Positions 8,483-18,148 of a stretch of 64,000 nucleotides of DNA are shown here, one piece after another (the first letter of the stretch is position 1; the number at the start of each line of letters is the position of its first letter). The notes below the pieces were generated by a model. That model saw only the letters and a list, made by a program, of their open reading frames with translations. It did no database searches and was not told the DNA's origin. A program made the translations under genes and the position numbers. This stretch comes from Shouchella oshimensis (lineage in GTDB: Bacteria; Bacillota; Bacilli; Bacillales; Bacillaceae_D): contig NZ_KV917380.1 in assembly GCF_002019765.1 (NCBI RefSeq), positions 2,328,667-2,392,666 on the forward strand. Reading direction: 5' to 3'.

Positions 8483-9997
8483 TTATTTAATCGCTTTTAA
8501 TTCTTCTTTAAACTCTTTAAATCCTTGATCGACACGTTGGTCATTTTTCGTAAACTTACTGACAATAACAATCATTAGTGCAGCAATCATAAAGCCTGGT
8601 AATAATTCATAGACACGTTCATTCATACCAAGTAGTTGATACAAGTTTGTATTTGCCCAGACAATGACCATAACAGCACCTGAAAGCATTCCTGCCAACG
8701 CGCCCCATCTTGTCATCCCTTTCCAATATAAACTCAGAAGCATAACAGGACCAAATGCGGCACCAAAGCCCGCCCATGCGTAGCTAACAAGTTCTAAAAT
8801 TGAACTATCCGGGTTCCAAGAGAGAGCTAACGCAATCAAAGCGACAACGAGAACAGCCCCTCTACCAAGGAAGATTAGTTCTCGATCTCCTGGTTTGCGT
8901 TTTAAAAACGTCTTATACAGATCTTCGGTTAAAGAGCTCGACGTGACAAGTAATTGAGACGAAATCGTACTCATCACTGCCGCTAAGATCGCACTAAAAA
9001 TAAAGCCAATGATAAATGGATGGAACAGCATTTCACCAAGAACGACAAAAACAGTTTCGTGCTGACTTTCGTTATCAGGGTTAAGAAAAATTCCTTCGTT
9101 ATTTAAATAAGCTCTTCCAACTAAGCCTGTCATCATGGCGCCGACAATGGATAAAATCATCCACGCCATCCCAATTCGGCGTGCCGGCTTTGCTTCTCTC
9201 GCTGTGCGAAGCGCCATAAAGCGCACGATAATATGAGGCTGACCAAAATAACCAAGTCCCCATGCAAGAGAACCAATGATCGTAACAACTGTGACGCCTC
9301 TAAAAATATCTAGTAATTGTGGGTCTATGCTCCGAACTTGATCAAATGTAGTGGTGACACCACCTACCTCAGCTAAGGCAAAAATAGGCACGAGTAATAA
9401 AGCAAGCATCATGGTACCACCTTGGACAACATCCGTCCAACTAACCGCTAGAAAACCACCAAACAGTGTGTAAAGAATCGTAACTCCAGCCACAATTAAT
9501 AAGCTTATGTGATAGTCAATACCAAGCAAAGAATCAAATACACGACCACCTGATACCATTCCAGAAGAAACATAAATGGTAAAGAAGAAAATAATAATGA
9601 GTCCTGATAAAATTCGTAGCAATTTAGTTGAATCAATAAAACGATTTTCTAGAAAGGCAGGAATGGTGATAGAGTTATTAGCTGTTTCTGTATAGGTTCG
9701 GAGCCGCGGGGCTAAGAAAATCCAGTTTAAGTATGCGCCAATAATAAGACCTAACGCTAACCAACCTGCACCTAAACCTGTTAAGTACATTGAACCAGGT
9801 AATGCTAGCATCAACCAACCACTCATATCAGATGCCCCTGCACTTAGAGCAGCAACACCAGGAGAGAGCCCTCTCCCGCCTAATGTATAATCTGAGTGAC
9901 TAGCTGTTTTTTTGTACCCATACCATCCTATTAAAATCATAATCAGTAAATAAATAATAATAGCCGCAATTATTTGCATTGAAATGTGAATCAACAT
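8483..9997 (-). CDS. putP: Sodium/proline symporter PutP
   Basis: A 504-residue sodium:solute symporter with about 13 membrane segments, of the length typical for PutP. The signature region ALSAGASDMSGWLML in the second membrane segment and the LGGRGLSP stretch before it are characteristic of proline carriers. The role would be Na+-driven uptake of proline as nutrient or osmoprotectant. The exact start is uncertain: AGAAAGG abuts the ATG at 9997, and a second in-frame ATG at 9979 lacks a ribosome binding site at good spacing. No proline dehydrogenase or P5C dehydrogenase gene lies next to it, so an osmoprotective role is as likely as catabolism. Confidence 0.88.
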   Translation of the reverse strand: MLIHISMQIIAAIIIYLLIMILIGWYGYKKTASHSDYTLGGRGLSPGVAALSAGASDMSGWLMLALPGSMYLTGLGAGWLALGLIIGAYLNWIFLAPRLRTYTETANNSITIPAFLENRFIDSTKLLRILSGLIIIFFFTIYVSSGMVSGGRVFDSLLGIDYHISLLIVAGVTILYTLFGGFLAVSWTDVVQGGTMMLALLLVPIFALAEVGGVTTTFDQVRSIDPQLLDIFRGVTVVTIIGSLAWGLGYFGQPHIIVRFMALRTAREAKPARRIGMAWMILSIVGAMMTGLVGRAYLNNEGIFLNPDNESQHETVFVVLGEMLFHPFIIGFIFSAILAAVMSTISSQLLVTSSSLTEDLYKTFLKRKPGDRELIFLGRGAVLVVALIALALSWNPDSSILELVSYAWAGFGAAFGPVMLLSLYWKGMTRWGALAGMLSGAVMVIVWANTNLYQLLGMNERVYELLPGFMIAALMIVIVSKFTKNDQRVDQGFKEFKEELKAIK

Positions 9998-10369
9998 CCT
10001 TTCTGAAAAAAAGAAACCACCTTATTCGCAAAAGGTTCGCTCTAACAAGATTACTTTTTGCTGTGCGTCAGCTGTCCATTGGTCTGTTAACTTTTCCCTA
10101 GAAGCACTGCATTATCATAGCATCCCTCCAACATAGAAATCGAACAGTTTGAACGCACATTATCTAGAATTAGAATGAACCTCTCTTACATACAACACCT
10201 CAGCTCTATGATTCTATTAAAAGCTTCAAATTCCTTCTTTATTCGTTCTTATACGCCTTTAAATGTTGAGATTGCTGTCTAAAAAACGACTTTTTTATCA
10301 AAACGTTAATATTCTCTTCGTTCAATATTATGTTATAATTATTAGTAAATTCTTTATAAGGAGAATCTG
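9998..10369. other. Divergent intergenic region putP / TPR regulator
   Basis: This 372-bp AT-rich stretch separates two divergent genes. Near its right end TATAAT (10334-10339) is a good -10 for the regulator at 10370, with only a weak -35 about 16 bp upstream. I see no convincing gene or RNA in the remainder. The putP promoter must lie in the left half but no strong match stands out. Confidence 0.5.
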
Positions 10370-11296
10370 ATGCAAAAACAAACACTTGTATTAGGTGAAA
10401 GATTGAGAACCATTCGAAAAATGAGAGGCTATACGCAAAGTGAATTAGCGAAAGGAATTTGTACACAAGGTGTAATTAGCAATATTGAGGGAAAAAACGG
10501 GAAAGAGAACCCCTCATCAAGCATCCTTTTTCAATTAAGCGAGCGCTTAGGTGTAACAATGAGTTATTTATATGGACAAGAAGAAAGTGCTTCTTTTGTA
10601 ACGTCTAAGGATATTCGCCAGTCAGAAGTTAGCAAAATTATTAAAAATCTAAAAGCAAGGCGCGATTATGCTGCACTCAACTATATTATAGAAAATGAAA
10701 AGAACAAGTCCTCCCAATTATCAAATGCTGAAAAGCAATATTTATTATGGCATGAAGCTGTTTGTAGCTATTATGAAAGAAAAAGTGTTGATGAAGCGAT
10801 TAGCCTATTTACACGCGCTCTTGATTTACAAACGACAAAGAAAAAAGCAGATTTAGTCCAGCGTGTAGAGATTGAATTAAGCTTAGGCAGTATTTATTAC
10901 GAAGAAAATCATTATAGTGAAAGCGAATACATGTTACTCGCATGCTTAGAAAACATACAAGAATTAGAAACAGATTCTTCCGTCTATGAAGTCATGACAA
11001 AAATTCACTTTAACTTATCAAATATTTACAACCGAAAAGAAGAATATGAGAAAGCATTGCGTCATGCTGAAGCCGCATTAGATCTATCAGTGTCGAGCAA
11101 TACTCTTACCTTATTAGGTGATGCTCTCTATCAAATCGGCTACACCAACTCCTTAATAGGAAATACACAGTTAGGTATTGATTATATTGAAAAATCACTT
11201 GTCATTGTTACCTTGCTGGATAATCAAAAGCTCGTATCCATTATTGAAAATACGTTAGCAAAATTGAAGCCCCATACATCGATAACATTAGATTAA
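10370..11296 (+). CDS. HTH regulator with TPR repeats (RRNPP/PlcR-like)
   Basis: A 308-residue protein. Residues ~10-65 form a Cro/C1-type helix-turn-helix (GERLRTIRKMRGYTQSELAK, then QGVISNIEGK). The remainder is helical with tetratricopeptide-like units, for example ALDLQTTKKKADLVQRVEIE and the KALRHAEAALDLS/ LGDALYQIGYTNSLIGN repeats. This is the layout of the RRNPP family (PlcR, NprR, PrgX), in which the TPR part binds a short exported and re-imported peptide. No signal-peptide-bearing small gene follows it, so either the peptide is encoded elsewhere or it senses something else. The ATG has AAGGAG upstream. It is divergent from putP, and whether it controls putP is unknown. Confidence 0.75.
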   Translation: MQKQTLVLGERLRTIRKMRGYTQSELAKGICTQGVISNIEGKNGKENPSSSILFQLSERLGVTMSYLYGQEESASFVTSKDIRQSEVSKIIKNLKARRDYAALNYIIENEKNKSSQLSNAEKQYLLWHEAVCSYYERKSVDEAISLFTRALDLQTTKKKADLVQRVEIELSLGSIYYEENHYSESEYMLLACLENIQELETDSSVYEVMTKIHFNLSNIYNRKEEYEKALRHAEAALDLSVSSNTLTLLGDALYQIGYTNSLIGNTQLGIDYIEKSLVIVTLLDNQKLVSIIENTLAKLKPHTSITLD

Positions 11297-11311
11297 CTAC
11301 GTAACATGAAT

Positions 11312-11346
11312 AAGCCACCCAGTTTACTTTTGAACATGGGTGGCTT
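11312..11346. terminator. Hairpin between convergent regulators
   Basis: A perfect 10-bp inverted repeat (AAGCCACCCA at 11312-11321, TGGGTGGCTT at 11337-11346) sits between the convergent genes and overlaps the last codons of the minus-strand gene. There is no immediate T-run on either strand, so it is a weak terminator or mRNA 3'-end stabiliser. Confidence 0.5.
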
Positions 11347-12646
11347 GATTAGAAACAGATGCTTTTTTAAATTGATAAACTCTTCTAGGTCTTCCTCGTC
11401 TTCCAGATTGCTCCTCCCCTGCCTGCTCAATGACGTCACCTTTTTCCAATGCATGTAGAATGCGTCTGGCATTTCGCTCCGTACTATTCAGCCAAGACGC
11501 CACATCCTGTGACGAAAAATACGTATAGGTTTGTTGAGAGACTTTTGCATAGAGACGAGAAATAGTTGCAGGGCTAACGGCGATGTTTGAGACATCTTGA
11601 CCGAGTTGAACTTGCTGATAATGAAGAGTTTCTTCATTTCGTTTCGCCTCTGATACATGCTTTTCTTCATCAACTAACACAATCATCTCATCTTCTGCTT
11701 GCTTACTGTAATCAATCGCAACTTGCACGTGCTTAGATGCAGCAAGAGCAGTTCGACCATAGCCAACACCCAAATAAACCGTGAGTTTGGCCGCCTGTTT
11801 AATATCCTCAATGATTTCATATGGCCACCCTTGGTTTTCAATCTCACCACGGGTTGTAAATATTTCAAAATAGCCATTTCCAAGCTCTAAGAAGGACCCT
11901 TGTAAAGACTCTGCATAGTCTAGCAGTCTTTTTCTGACGAGTAGCTCCTGATGCTTTAATTTATACGAATAAGCAATTTCCTTCTGCTCTGTTTGGGAAA
12001 ATGAAACAAGGACACCTACAACTGCAATTTGAGCTTTTTTTACATGTAAAAAATTTACCCGTTCTTGAATCCTGCCTAAAATATTTCGTGTCACTGGTTC
12101 AGCAGGCTTAATCCGATAACACGGAATTCCTAACTGCTTTAGTGCACGATAGACCCCTCTTAAACACGTTAAAGCGAGGGTGGCTTTTCCAGTGATAAAG
12201 GCTTCTTTATGAAAGGCAATCAATTTGTCCTCTTCTACATAATCAGGATAATCAAATAGCGTAATCGACAAATGAGATAAGGAAAACTCTTCTATTAACC
12301 AGTTTGTATATTCAGGTGAGACAGTGTCTAAGCTGACATGAGTATGATTTTGTTCTGTGTGGTAAAAAGCTTTCAAAAATGTCCCTAATAGGCTCGATCC
12401 CTCGTGGGGAACGAACCATGCGTTTTCTTTTATAATCAATCCTTTTTGTAAACATAAGGAAAAAGGAGCTTGTCCAGAAAATAACCATTGATCAATTGTG
12501 ACAGTGGTCTGATTTAAGCAAGTCGGGGCTTCTTCGAGCTCTTTATAAATAATTGGGACAGCAGTAAAATTTGGGTATTCTTTAATAATCCGTTGCATTT
12601 GTTGTACAGAATCTTTTGGCCCAACTAAACCAATCTGCGTTGTCAT
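11324..12646 (-). CDS. Regulator of the adjacent amidohydrolase operon (cyclase-fold-like domain plus winged helix)
   Basis: A 440-residue cytosolic protein. I do not recognise a named family for the whole. The N-terminal ~200 residues look like a ligand-sensing domain. The central part (about 205-330) contains VYLGVGYGRTALAASKHVQVAI, like the glycine-rich end of GGDEF/GTP-cyclohydrolase-III-type folds but without a GGDEF catalytic motif. The C-terminus (about 370-430) resembles a winged helix (DVASWLNSTERNARRILHAL) followed by a basic GRRGRPRR, AT-hook-like. It is the last gene of a run abgT - M20 - abgA, 34 bp after abgA, which suggests it senses the substrate and controls the operon. That role is inference. 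Confidence 0.6.
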   Translation of the reverse strand: MTTQIGLVGPKDSVQQMQRIIKEYPNFTAVPIIYKELEEAPTCLNQTTVTIDQWLFSGQAPFSLCLQKGLIIKENAWFVPHEGSSLLGTFLKAFYHTEQNHTHVSLDTVSPEYTNWLIEEFSLSHLSITLFDYPDYVEEDKLIAFHKEAFITGKATLALTCLRGVYRALKQLGIPCYRIKPAEPVTRNILGRIQERVNFLHVKKAQIAVVGVLVSFSQTEQKEIAYSYKLKHQELLVRKRLLDYAESLQGSFLELGNGYFEIFTTRGEIENQGWPYEIIEDIKQAAKLTVYLGVGYGRTALAASKHVQVAIDYSKQAEDEMIVLVDEEKHVSEAKRNEETLHYQQVQLGQDVSNIAVSPATISRLYAKVSQQTYTYFSSQDVASWLNSTERNARRILHALEKGDVIEQAGEEQSGRRGRPRRVYQFKKASVSNQATHVQK

Positions 12647-12680
12647 ACCATTCCTTCTTTCACATTAAGGCTTATCCAAC

Positions 12681-13973
12681 CTATTCAACGACTAGATGAG
12701 CAAGCGCACTAACCGCAACGAGTAAGGCATCCTCGTCAAAATCAAATTGCTTATGATGGTGCCCCGCAGCAAGCGGTGTCCCAAAAATCATATAGCATGC
12801 AGATCCACCTTGTTCCTGAACATGACGCATCATATACGTTACATCCTCTGAACCATTTAAAGGCATCCGATCTTTTACTTCGTTAATAAACTGACTGGAT
12901 TGAGTCACATTCGGAATTTTATCAAGAAAATACTTATCTGTTTCCGCTGCAAGCCCTTCTCCAACAATAGCATACTCTAGCGCTACATCGTACATATGAG
13001 CCGCACCTTCTAAACGACGAATGGCTTCCTCTTTCATATACGCATTTTCAATAGAAGACTTCCCTCTCGTTTCAAGCTGTAAGAACGCTTCACCTGGAAC
13101 GATATTTCTTCCACTGCCTGCATCAAAGCGTCCTACATTTAAACGAGTTTCTCCTTCACCATGTGGCGCAATACCATGCAAGTTTAGAACGGCTGCTGCT
13201 GCTGCGAGCATTGCATTTTTCCCTTTATGAGGTTCCATTCCGGCGTGAGCCGTTTTTCCAGTGAAACGAGCGTCAATTTTTGTTGTCGCTAATATATTGG
13301 TTGCACCAGAGACCAGCGTCCCAACAGGCTGAGAACGTATACCAAGATGTCCACTTAGGAAAAAATCTACACCGTTTAGCCAACCGTTTTCAACAACTGC
13401 TTTCGCGCCTCTGCTACCTTCTTCAGCTGGTTGAAAAATAAGGGTATACGTTCCTGATAAACGCTCTTTCAACGTTGATAGAAACGTTGCTATTCCTAGA
13501 CCAATCGCTGCATGCCCGTCATGGCCGCACGCGTGCATCATACCATCGTTACGGGAGCGAAAGCCGTTATTCGCAGGGATATGTGCATGTGATACCTCTT
13601 CTTCAATCGGTAGCGCATCAATATCAAATCGCATGGCTGTATGAGGACCATCTTTTTCTGTTTCGAGTACAGCAACGACACCTGTAAAACCGTTTTTCAT
13701 TGTTTCAAGAAAAGCCGTTGGTACTCCATTTTTTAACGCTCGTTCTTCATGTTGTGCCAATTCTTTTTCACTCGGAACTCCAAAGCGTGCTTCCTCGTTC
13801 ATTACTGCTCGACCAGTATGAAGCGTAAAGCCAAGCCCTTCCAACTTTCGGAAAATGTAATAAGTGGTTTCGTACTCACAGAAACCGACTTCGGCGATCT
13901 TATGCATCTCTTGGCGCCATGTTTTAATGTCTAATTCATTTTGTTTTACCCATTGATCAATCTCGTTTCTCAT
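12681..13973 (-). CDS. abgA: M20 amidohydrolase, AbgA-like
   Basis: A 430-residue M20D metalloamidohydrolase resembling the A subunit of p-aminobenzoyl-glutamate hydrolase. The metal motif MHACGHDGHAAIGLG, the FQPAEEGSRGA motif with the catalytic Glu, and a late GHHHK are intact. An insertion after the first helix (MNEEARFGVPSEKELAQHEE) is longer than in generic M20 members and fits AbgA. The gene starts 3 bp after the stop of the upstream M20 gene, so translation is coupled. In E. coli AbgA and AbgB form a heterodimer cleaving p-aminobenzoyl-glutamate to p-aminobenzoate and glutamate; here the neighbouring M20 protein would have to serve as partner or act separately. Confidence 0.8.
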   Translation of the reverse strand: MRNEIDQWVKQNELDIKTWRQEMHKIAEVGFCEYETTYYIFRKLEGLGFTLHTGRAVMNEEARFGVPSEKELAQHEERALKNGVPTAFLETMKNGFTGVVAVLETEKDGPHTAMRFDIDALPIEEEVSHAHIPANNGFRSRNDGMMHACGHDGHAAIGLGIATFLSTLKERLSGTYTLIFQPAEEGSRGAKAVVENGWLNGVDFFLSGHLGIRSQPVGTLVSGATNILATTKIDARFTGKTAHAGMEPHKGKNAMLAAAAAVLNLHGIAPHGEGETRLNVGRFDAGSGRNIVPGEAFLQLETRGKSSIENAYMKEEAIRRLEGAAHMYDVALEYAIVGEGLAAETDKYFLDKIPNVTQSSQFINEVKDRMPLNGSEDVTYMMRHVQEQGGSACYMIFGTPLAAGHHHKQFDFDEDALLVAVSALAHLVVE

Positions 13974-13976
13974 CTG

Positions 13977-15170
13977 CTAGCTCTCCTCTCCTTTGAGTTG
14001 CTCTAAAGCCGTAACTGCCGTTGTAGCCATTAAATTAACACCATATACAAGTGCTTCTTCATCGATGTCAAAAGACGCATCGTGAAGCGGACTTTGAACA
14101 GGTCTCTCCTTAATGGCAGTCCCTAACCAGAAATACGCACCTGGGTATGTTTGTAAAAAACGGCCAAAATCTTCACCTGCAAGGCTCGGATCTACATCTG
14201 GTGCTGCTGCCTCGCCGAATAACTGTCTTGCTTGTTCTCTAACGTGATTAGCCCATTTACTTGTATTAATAGTTGAGACATACCCTTTCTGATAGGTTAC
14301 TGACGCTTTCGCACCGAGACCTGCTGCGACCTGTTCAACAAGGCTCACTAATCGTTTTTCAACCTGTTCACGCACGGACAATGACAGCGTTCGAACGGTT
14401 CCTTCTAACACCACTTCTCTTGCAATCACATTGTACCGATCTCCACCAGTCATTTTGCCGATTGTAATAACAGCGGAATCAAGGGGATTTACGTTCCGGC
14501 TTACGATCGTTTGTAAGCTCGACATCAATTGATTGGCTACAACAATAGCATCAACGGTTTGATGTGGCATACTGGCGTGTCCAGCTTTACCATTAATGAC
14601 AATTGTAAACCGATCAGAGTTACCCATCATTGCTCCATCTCGTACACCAATCTGGCCAACAGGTAAATCTGGCCAAACATGCTGGCCGAAGATAGCATCT
14701 GGCTTCCACTGTAGAAACGCTGGATCTTCCATCATTGCTTGCGCACCACCAATAGGAGCATCTTCCTCTGCCGGTTGAAACAATAATAAAACGGTTCCTT
14801 CTATTTCCCTTTTATTCTCTTGCAGAGTGATTCCCGTTCCTAATAACATCGCTGTATGAGCATCATGACCACATGCGTGCATGACTCGCTCTTTCGTTGA
14901 TCGATAGGGAACGTCGTTTGTTTCACGAATTGGAAGGGCATCCATATCTGCGCGAAGAGCAACCGTCTTGCCTGGTTTCTCTCCTTTAATAATACCAATA
15001 ACCCCATAACTTGCTTTCATGGATTCATAGGCAATTCCTGCATCGTCCAAGACACGGCAAACAAATGCCCGTGTCTCTTTCTCTTCATGACTTAATTCAG
15101 GATATTGATGAAGGTGACGTCGCCACTCAATAACTTGCTCTTGAATAGCTGTCGCTGATTTGTAGAACAT
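13977..15170 (-). CDS. M20 family amidohydrolase (N-acyl amino acid / AbgB-position enzyme)
   Basis: A 397-residue M20D amidohydrolase of the HipO/YxeP type. It shows MHACGHDAHTAMLLG and LLFQPAEEDAPIGGA, with the exchange domain (NGKAGHASMPHQTVDA) carrying the dimer-face His, and DPSLAGEDFGRF near the C-terminus. It removes acyl or aroyl groups from amino acids. It lies between abgT (23 bp upstream) and abgA (3 bp downstream) in one transcript. It is shorter than and not specifically like E. coli AbgB, so a function on N-acyl amino acids imported by the AbgT carrier is as plausible as a heterodimer with AbgA. Confidence 0.8.
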   Translation of the reverse strand: MFYKSATAIQEQVIEWRRHLHQYPELSHEEKETRAFVCRVLDDAGIAYESMKASYGVIGIIKGEKPGKTVALRADMDALPIRETNDVPYRSTKERVMHACGHDAHTAMLLGTGITLQENKREIEGTVLLLFQPAEEDAPIGGAQAMMEDPAFLQWKPDAIFGQHVWPDLPVGQIGVRDGAMMGNSDRFTIVINGKAGHASMPHQTVDAIVVANQLMSSLQTIVSRNVNPLDSAVITIGKMTGGDRYNVIAREVVLEGTVRTLSLSVREQVEKRLVSLVEQVAAGLGAKASVTYQKGYVSTINTSKWANHVREQARQLFGEAAAPDVDPSLAGEDFGRFLQTYPGAYFWLGTAIKERPVQSPLHDASFDIDEEALVYGVNLMATTAVTALEQLKGEES

Positions 15171-15193
15171 CTCTTCTCTCCTCTTTTCATGCG

Positions 15194-16732
15194 CTATCCT
15201 TTATAGTCTGTTACACCAGGTCCAATTGGCAACCCAAACCATGTCCAAACGAGGAACAGCACGATCCAAAGCCCCAAAATAACAAGCGTATATGGAAGCA
15301 TAATCGAAAATAATGTCCCGAAGCCTGAACGTGAATCATACTTTTTCATAAACGCAAGAACCATTGGCACATAAGGATTCATTGGCGTAATAACACTCGT
15401 TGATGAATCACCAATCCGGTAGGCTAACTGAACAAGCGCAGGATGGTAGTCTAATAGCATAAACATCGGTATGAAAACAGGAGCCATGAGCGCCCATTGA
15501 GCCGACCCACTAAAAATAAATAAATTCAATAATGTTGTTAAAAAGATAAAAGCAACGAGTACGCCTATACCGGTCATATTGATGCTTTCTAAAAATTCCG
15601 CACCACTTACAGCAATCCAGACGCCAATATTGCTCCAATCAAAATAAGCAATAAATTGAGCTGCTGCAAAAATTAAGACAATATAACCTGCCATACTTTT
15701 AATCGCCTCCGCCATCATTTCTGGCACATCACGAGTGGACTTAATCACGCCAGCTGCCACCCCATAAGCAATCGACACGGTTAAAAATAAGAACAAAATA
15801 ATAGGAACAATGTTGCTAATAAATGGCGAAGGAACAATGCTTCCTCCCTCACCTCGGAGAATACCACTTTCTGGAACAATTAAGAATGAGACCAACGCTA
15901 AATACACAAATCCGGTAAAAACAGCGATAAGCAATGCTTTCGTTTCTTTTGGACCTACTTTTTCTAGTTCTTGATCAACGTATTCTTTCGCTCCGAATGC
16001 AGGATTGAATTTTCCAAGCCTTGGTTCGATGACTCTTTCTGTAATAAGTGTACAGATGATTATAAGCATAATGGATGAAATAAACATAAAGAAGTAGTTA
16101 TCGGTCATATGAACGACCATATTAGGATCCATGGTTTGAACGACTTCTGTGGAAATACCAGATAAAAGGACATCCGTGCCTGCAGGAAGGAAGTTTGCCG
16201 TAAAGCCTGCGCCTACTCCAGCAAAACCTGCAGCCATACCCGCTAAAGGATGTCGACCGATCGCATAAAAGATCATCGCACCAAGGGGTGGAACAAGTAC
16301 ATATGCCGCATCTGAGGCGATGTTTCCTATAATCCCAGTTGTCACAACAGCAACTGTTACCAACTTTGCTGGTGCCTTTAAAATGGTGCTTTTAATAAAC
16401 GTTTCGACTAGTCCGACTTGTTGCGCAAGACCGATTCCAAGCATCATTGTCAGCACGAGCCCTAGTGGCGTAAAGCCAATAAAGTTTGAAATCATCGAAT
16501 CTAGTATGTACATAAATCCATCTGCTGACACAAGACTATTAACCGTCGTTTCCTCACCTGTTCCAGGATGAATAAACGAAACACCTAGACTTGCAATGAA
16601 CCACGAAAAAAGAATTACAGCTACCGCTAAGTATAAGAATAACATAAACGGATGTGGTAGCTTATTTCCGACTCGCTCTACTGTATCAAGCAATCTTGAG
16701 CCAAACGTTTTGTTCTGTCTTAAATCATTCAT
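15194..16732 (-). CDS. abgT: AbgT-family transporter
   Basis: A 512-residue membrane protein of the AbgT family, matching its usual length. It has about 11 membrane segments and family-typical stretches such as GNIASDAAYVLVPPLGAMIF and NLFIFSGSAQWALMAPVFIP, which form the hairpins around the substrate path. E. coli AbgT takes up p-aminobenzoyl-glutamate; other members (MtrF, YdaH) export p-aminobenzoate or sulfonamides. Being first in a run with two amidohydrolases argues for import here. The ATG is preceded by GGTGG. The 232-bp upstream gap to the ROK gene should hold the operon promoter, but I see no strong consensus pair there. Confidence 0.87.
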   Translation of the reverse strand: MNDLRQNKTFGSRLLDTVERVGNKLPHPFMLFLYLAVAVILFSWFIASLGVSFIHPGTGEETTVNSLVSADGFMYILDSMISNFIGFTPLGLVLTMMLGIGLAQQVGLVETFIKSTILKAPAKLVTVAVVTTGIIGNIASDAAYVLVPPLGAMIFYAIGRHPLAGMAAGFAGVGAGFTANFLPAGTDVLLSGISTEVVQTMDPNMVVHMTDNYFFMFISSIMLIIICTLITERVIEPRLGKFNPAFGAKEYVDQELEKVGPKETKALLIAVFTGFVYLALVSFLIVPESGILRGEGGSIVPSPFISNIVPIILFLFLTVSIAYGVAAGVIKSTRDVPEMMAEAIKSMAGYIVLIFAAAQFIAYFDWSNIGVWIAVSGAEFLESINMTGIGVLVAFIFLTTLLNLFIFSGSAQWALMAPVFIPMFMLLDYHPALVQLAYRIGDSSTSVITPMNPYVPMVLAFMKKYDSRSGFGTLFSIMLPYTLVILGLWIVLFLVWTWFGLPIGPGVTDYKG

Positions 16733-16964
16733 TTTTTACACCACCATTTTCGGACATGTCTTTTTATATTCCTTAAATCTTAAAATTGAATATAGCACTT
16801 TTTGTCGAATATGTCTTTAAAAAAATCAGAAAATCTTCCATAGAATATAAAAAGTCTGATTAATGAAGGAAAAAATAGAGCATGTTGCTGTTCTTACTTG
16901 TAGTACTTAAACAACCTGAACTAAAAAGACGCCTCCTCTGTAGAAGCGCCTACTAAAACTCTCT

Positions 16965-18122
16965 CTATGAAAATTGCATTTCTTTAAAAATATGATGCAA
17001 CGCAAGTCTTGCAGCCCCAAGGGATGGGCCTTTTTCTTTCCAATACGATTTCTCTAACTGGATTGGCACATTTGTTGTTTTCTCCAGCTCATTTAAGACT
17101 TTCAGCATATATTGGAAAAATTGATCTTGCTTTGCAACCCAACCATTCACTAGTACCTTTTCTGGCTGAAGCAACAAAGCATAGTTGCAGAGCAACGTAA
17201 CAATGTCATGGGCCATTCGCTTTGCTTCACTGTGAAAGGGTTCCTCCATGTCTACAAAAGCTCGATGAAAAAAGTGATCGATGACAGCATCATTTTCTAG
17301 GATATGAGCACACTCCTTAGAATGACGGTCTCGGATACCTTTTGATAGGTTGTGAATGGAATACATATTAAGAGGGTGAAAAATCGATTCTTCTTCTGAA
17401 AAATCACTTGCCAAAATAGAGTTACCCGTTTCTCCAGTATTATAAATTTCATTTCGCAAGATAATACCGGTGCCGACACCTTGACTAAGTAAGGTATACA
17501 CTAAACTATGACACCCAACTGCTTGCCCGCTATATTGTTCTGCAAATGCAGCTGCATTAACATCATTGACAAGATGAACCGGGACTTTAAAGGCATTCGT
17601 CACAAGATCAAATAATGGGTAATTTCTCACATTCAAGTTATAGGAAAAGACAATTTTTTTACGCTCTTCATCAAGTATTCCAGGCAATGATAAGCCTATC
17701 CCTTTTATGTGATCCCGTTCAATTTGATGTTTTGTAATAAATGCTTCCAATAAATGAGGTAGATCCGATAGCCCCTCACCTGACAATTCGTTCATTCGCT
17801 CCGTCGTCAACAATTCACCACGTAAATTTAGCAATGTTAATTCAGTTGCGAAACTAAGATCTACCCCTATGACGACACCACCGTACGCGTTAATTTCCAG
17901 TAAAGTTGCCTTTCTTCCTACCCCTTCTCCAACAGAACCTGTTTCAACTAAGGTTCCGTCAAGTAAGCTCTCTTCTATTAATGAAGAAACCGTTGTAGGG
18001 CTTAGGCCTGTTTTTTGAACAAGGTCTGTTCTGGAAATTGGCGCAAGATGATTAATCAGATTTAATAGTTTTGATTTATTAAACTGTTTTAACAATTTTT
18101 GATTCCCTTGCCTCGCTTGCAT
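16965..18122 (-). CDS. ROK-family transcriptional regulator
   Basis: A 385-residue NagC/XylR-type regulator: winged helix-turn-helix at about 10-75 (SRTDLVQKTGLSPTTVSSLI) followed by an actin-like ROK sugar-binding domain (GVDLSFATELTLLN, then HLVNDVNAAAFAEQY). The zinc-binding CxCGxxGC signature of typical ROK proteins is missing; the corresponding stretch reads GNSILASDF, so sugar phosphorylation is unlikely and ligand response may differ. It is the last gene of a sugar operon (26 bp after the GH3 gene) and is the obvious candidate for binding the palindrome in that operon's promoter. Confidence 0.85.
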   Translation of the reverse strand: MQARQGNQKLLKQFNKSKLLNLINHLAPISRTDLVQKTGLSPTTVSSLIEESLLDGTLVETGSVGEGVGRKATLLEINAYGGVVIGVDLSFATELTLLNLRGELLTTERMNELSGEGLSDLPHLLEAFITKHQIERDHIKGIGLSLPGILDEERKKIVFSYNLNVRNYPLFDLVTNAFKVPVHLVNDVNAAAFAEQYSGQAVGCHSLVYTLLSQGVGTGIILRNEIYNTGETGNSILASDFSEEESIFHPLNMYSIHNLSKGIRDRHSKECAHILENDAVIDHFFHRAFVDMEEPFHSEAKRMAHDIVTLLCNYALLLQPEKVLVNGWVAKQDQFFQYMLKVLNELEKTTNVPIQLEKSYWKEKGPSLGAARLALHHIFKEMQFS

Positions 18123-18148
18123 CTAACTCCACTCCATTCCTTACCGTT

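Noticed and set aside
16910-16960. Possible terminator of the ROK gene
   Set aside because: GC-rich GGCGC and GGCGTC segments before a T-run look suggestive but do not form a convincing complementary stem.
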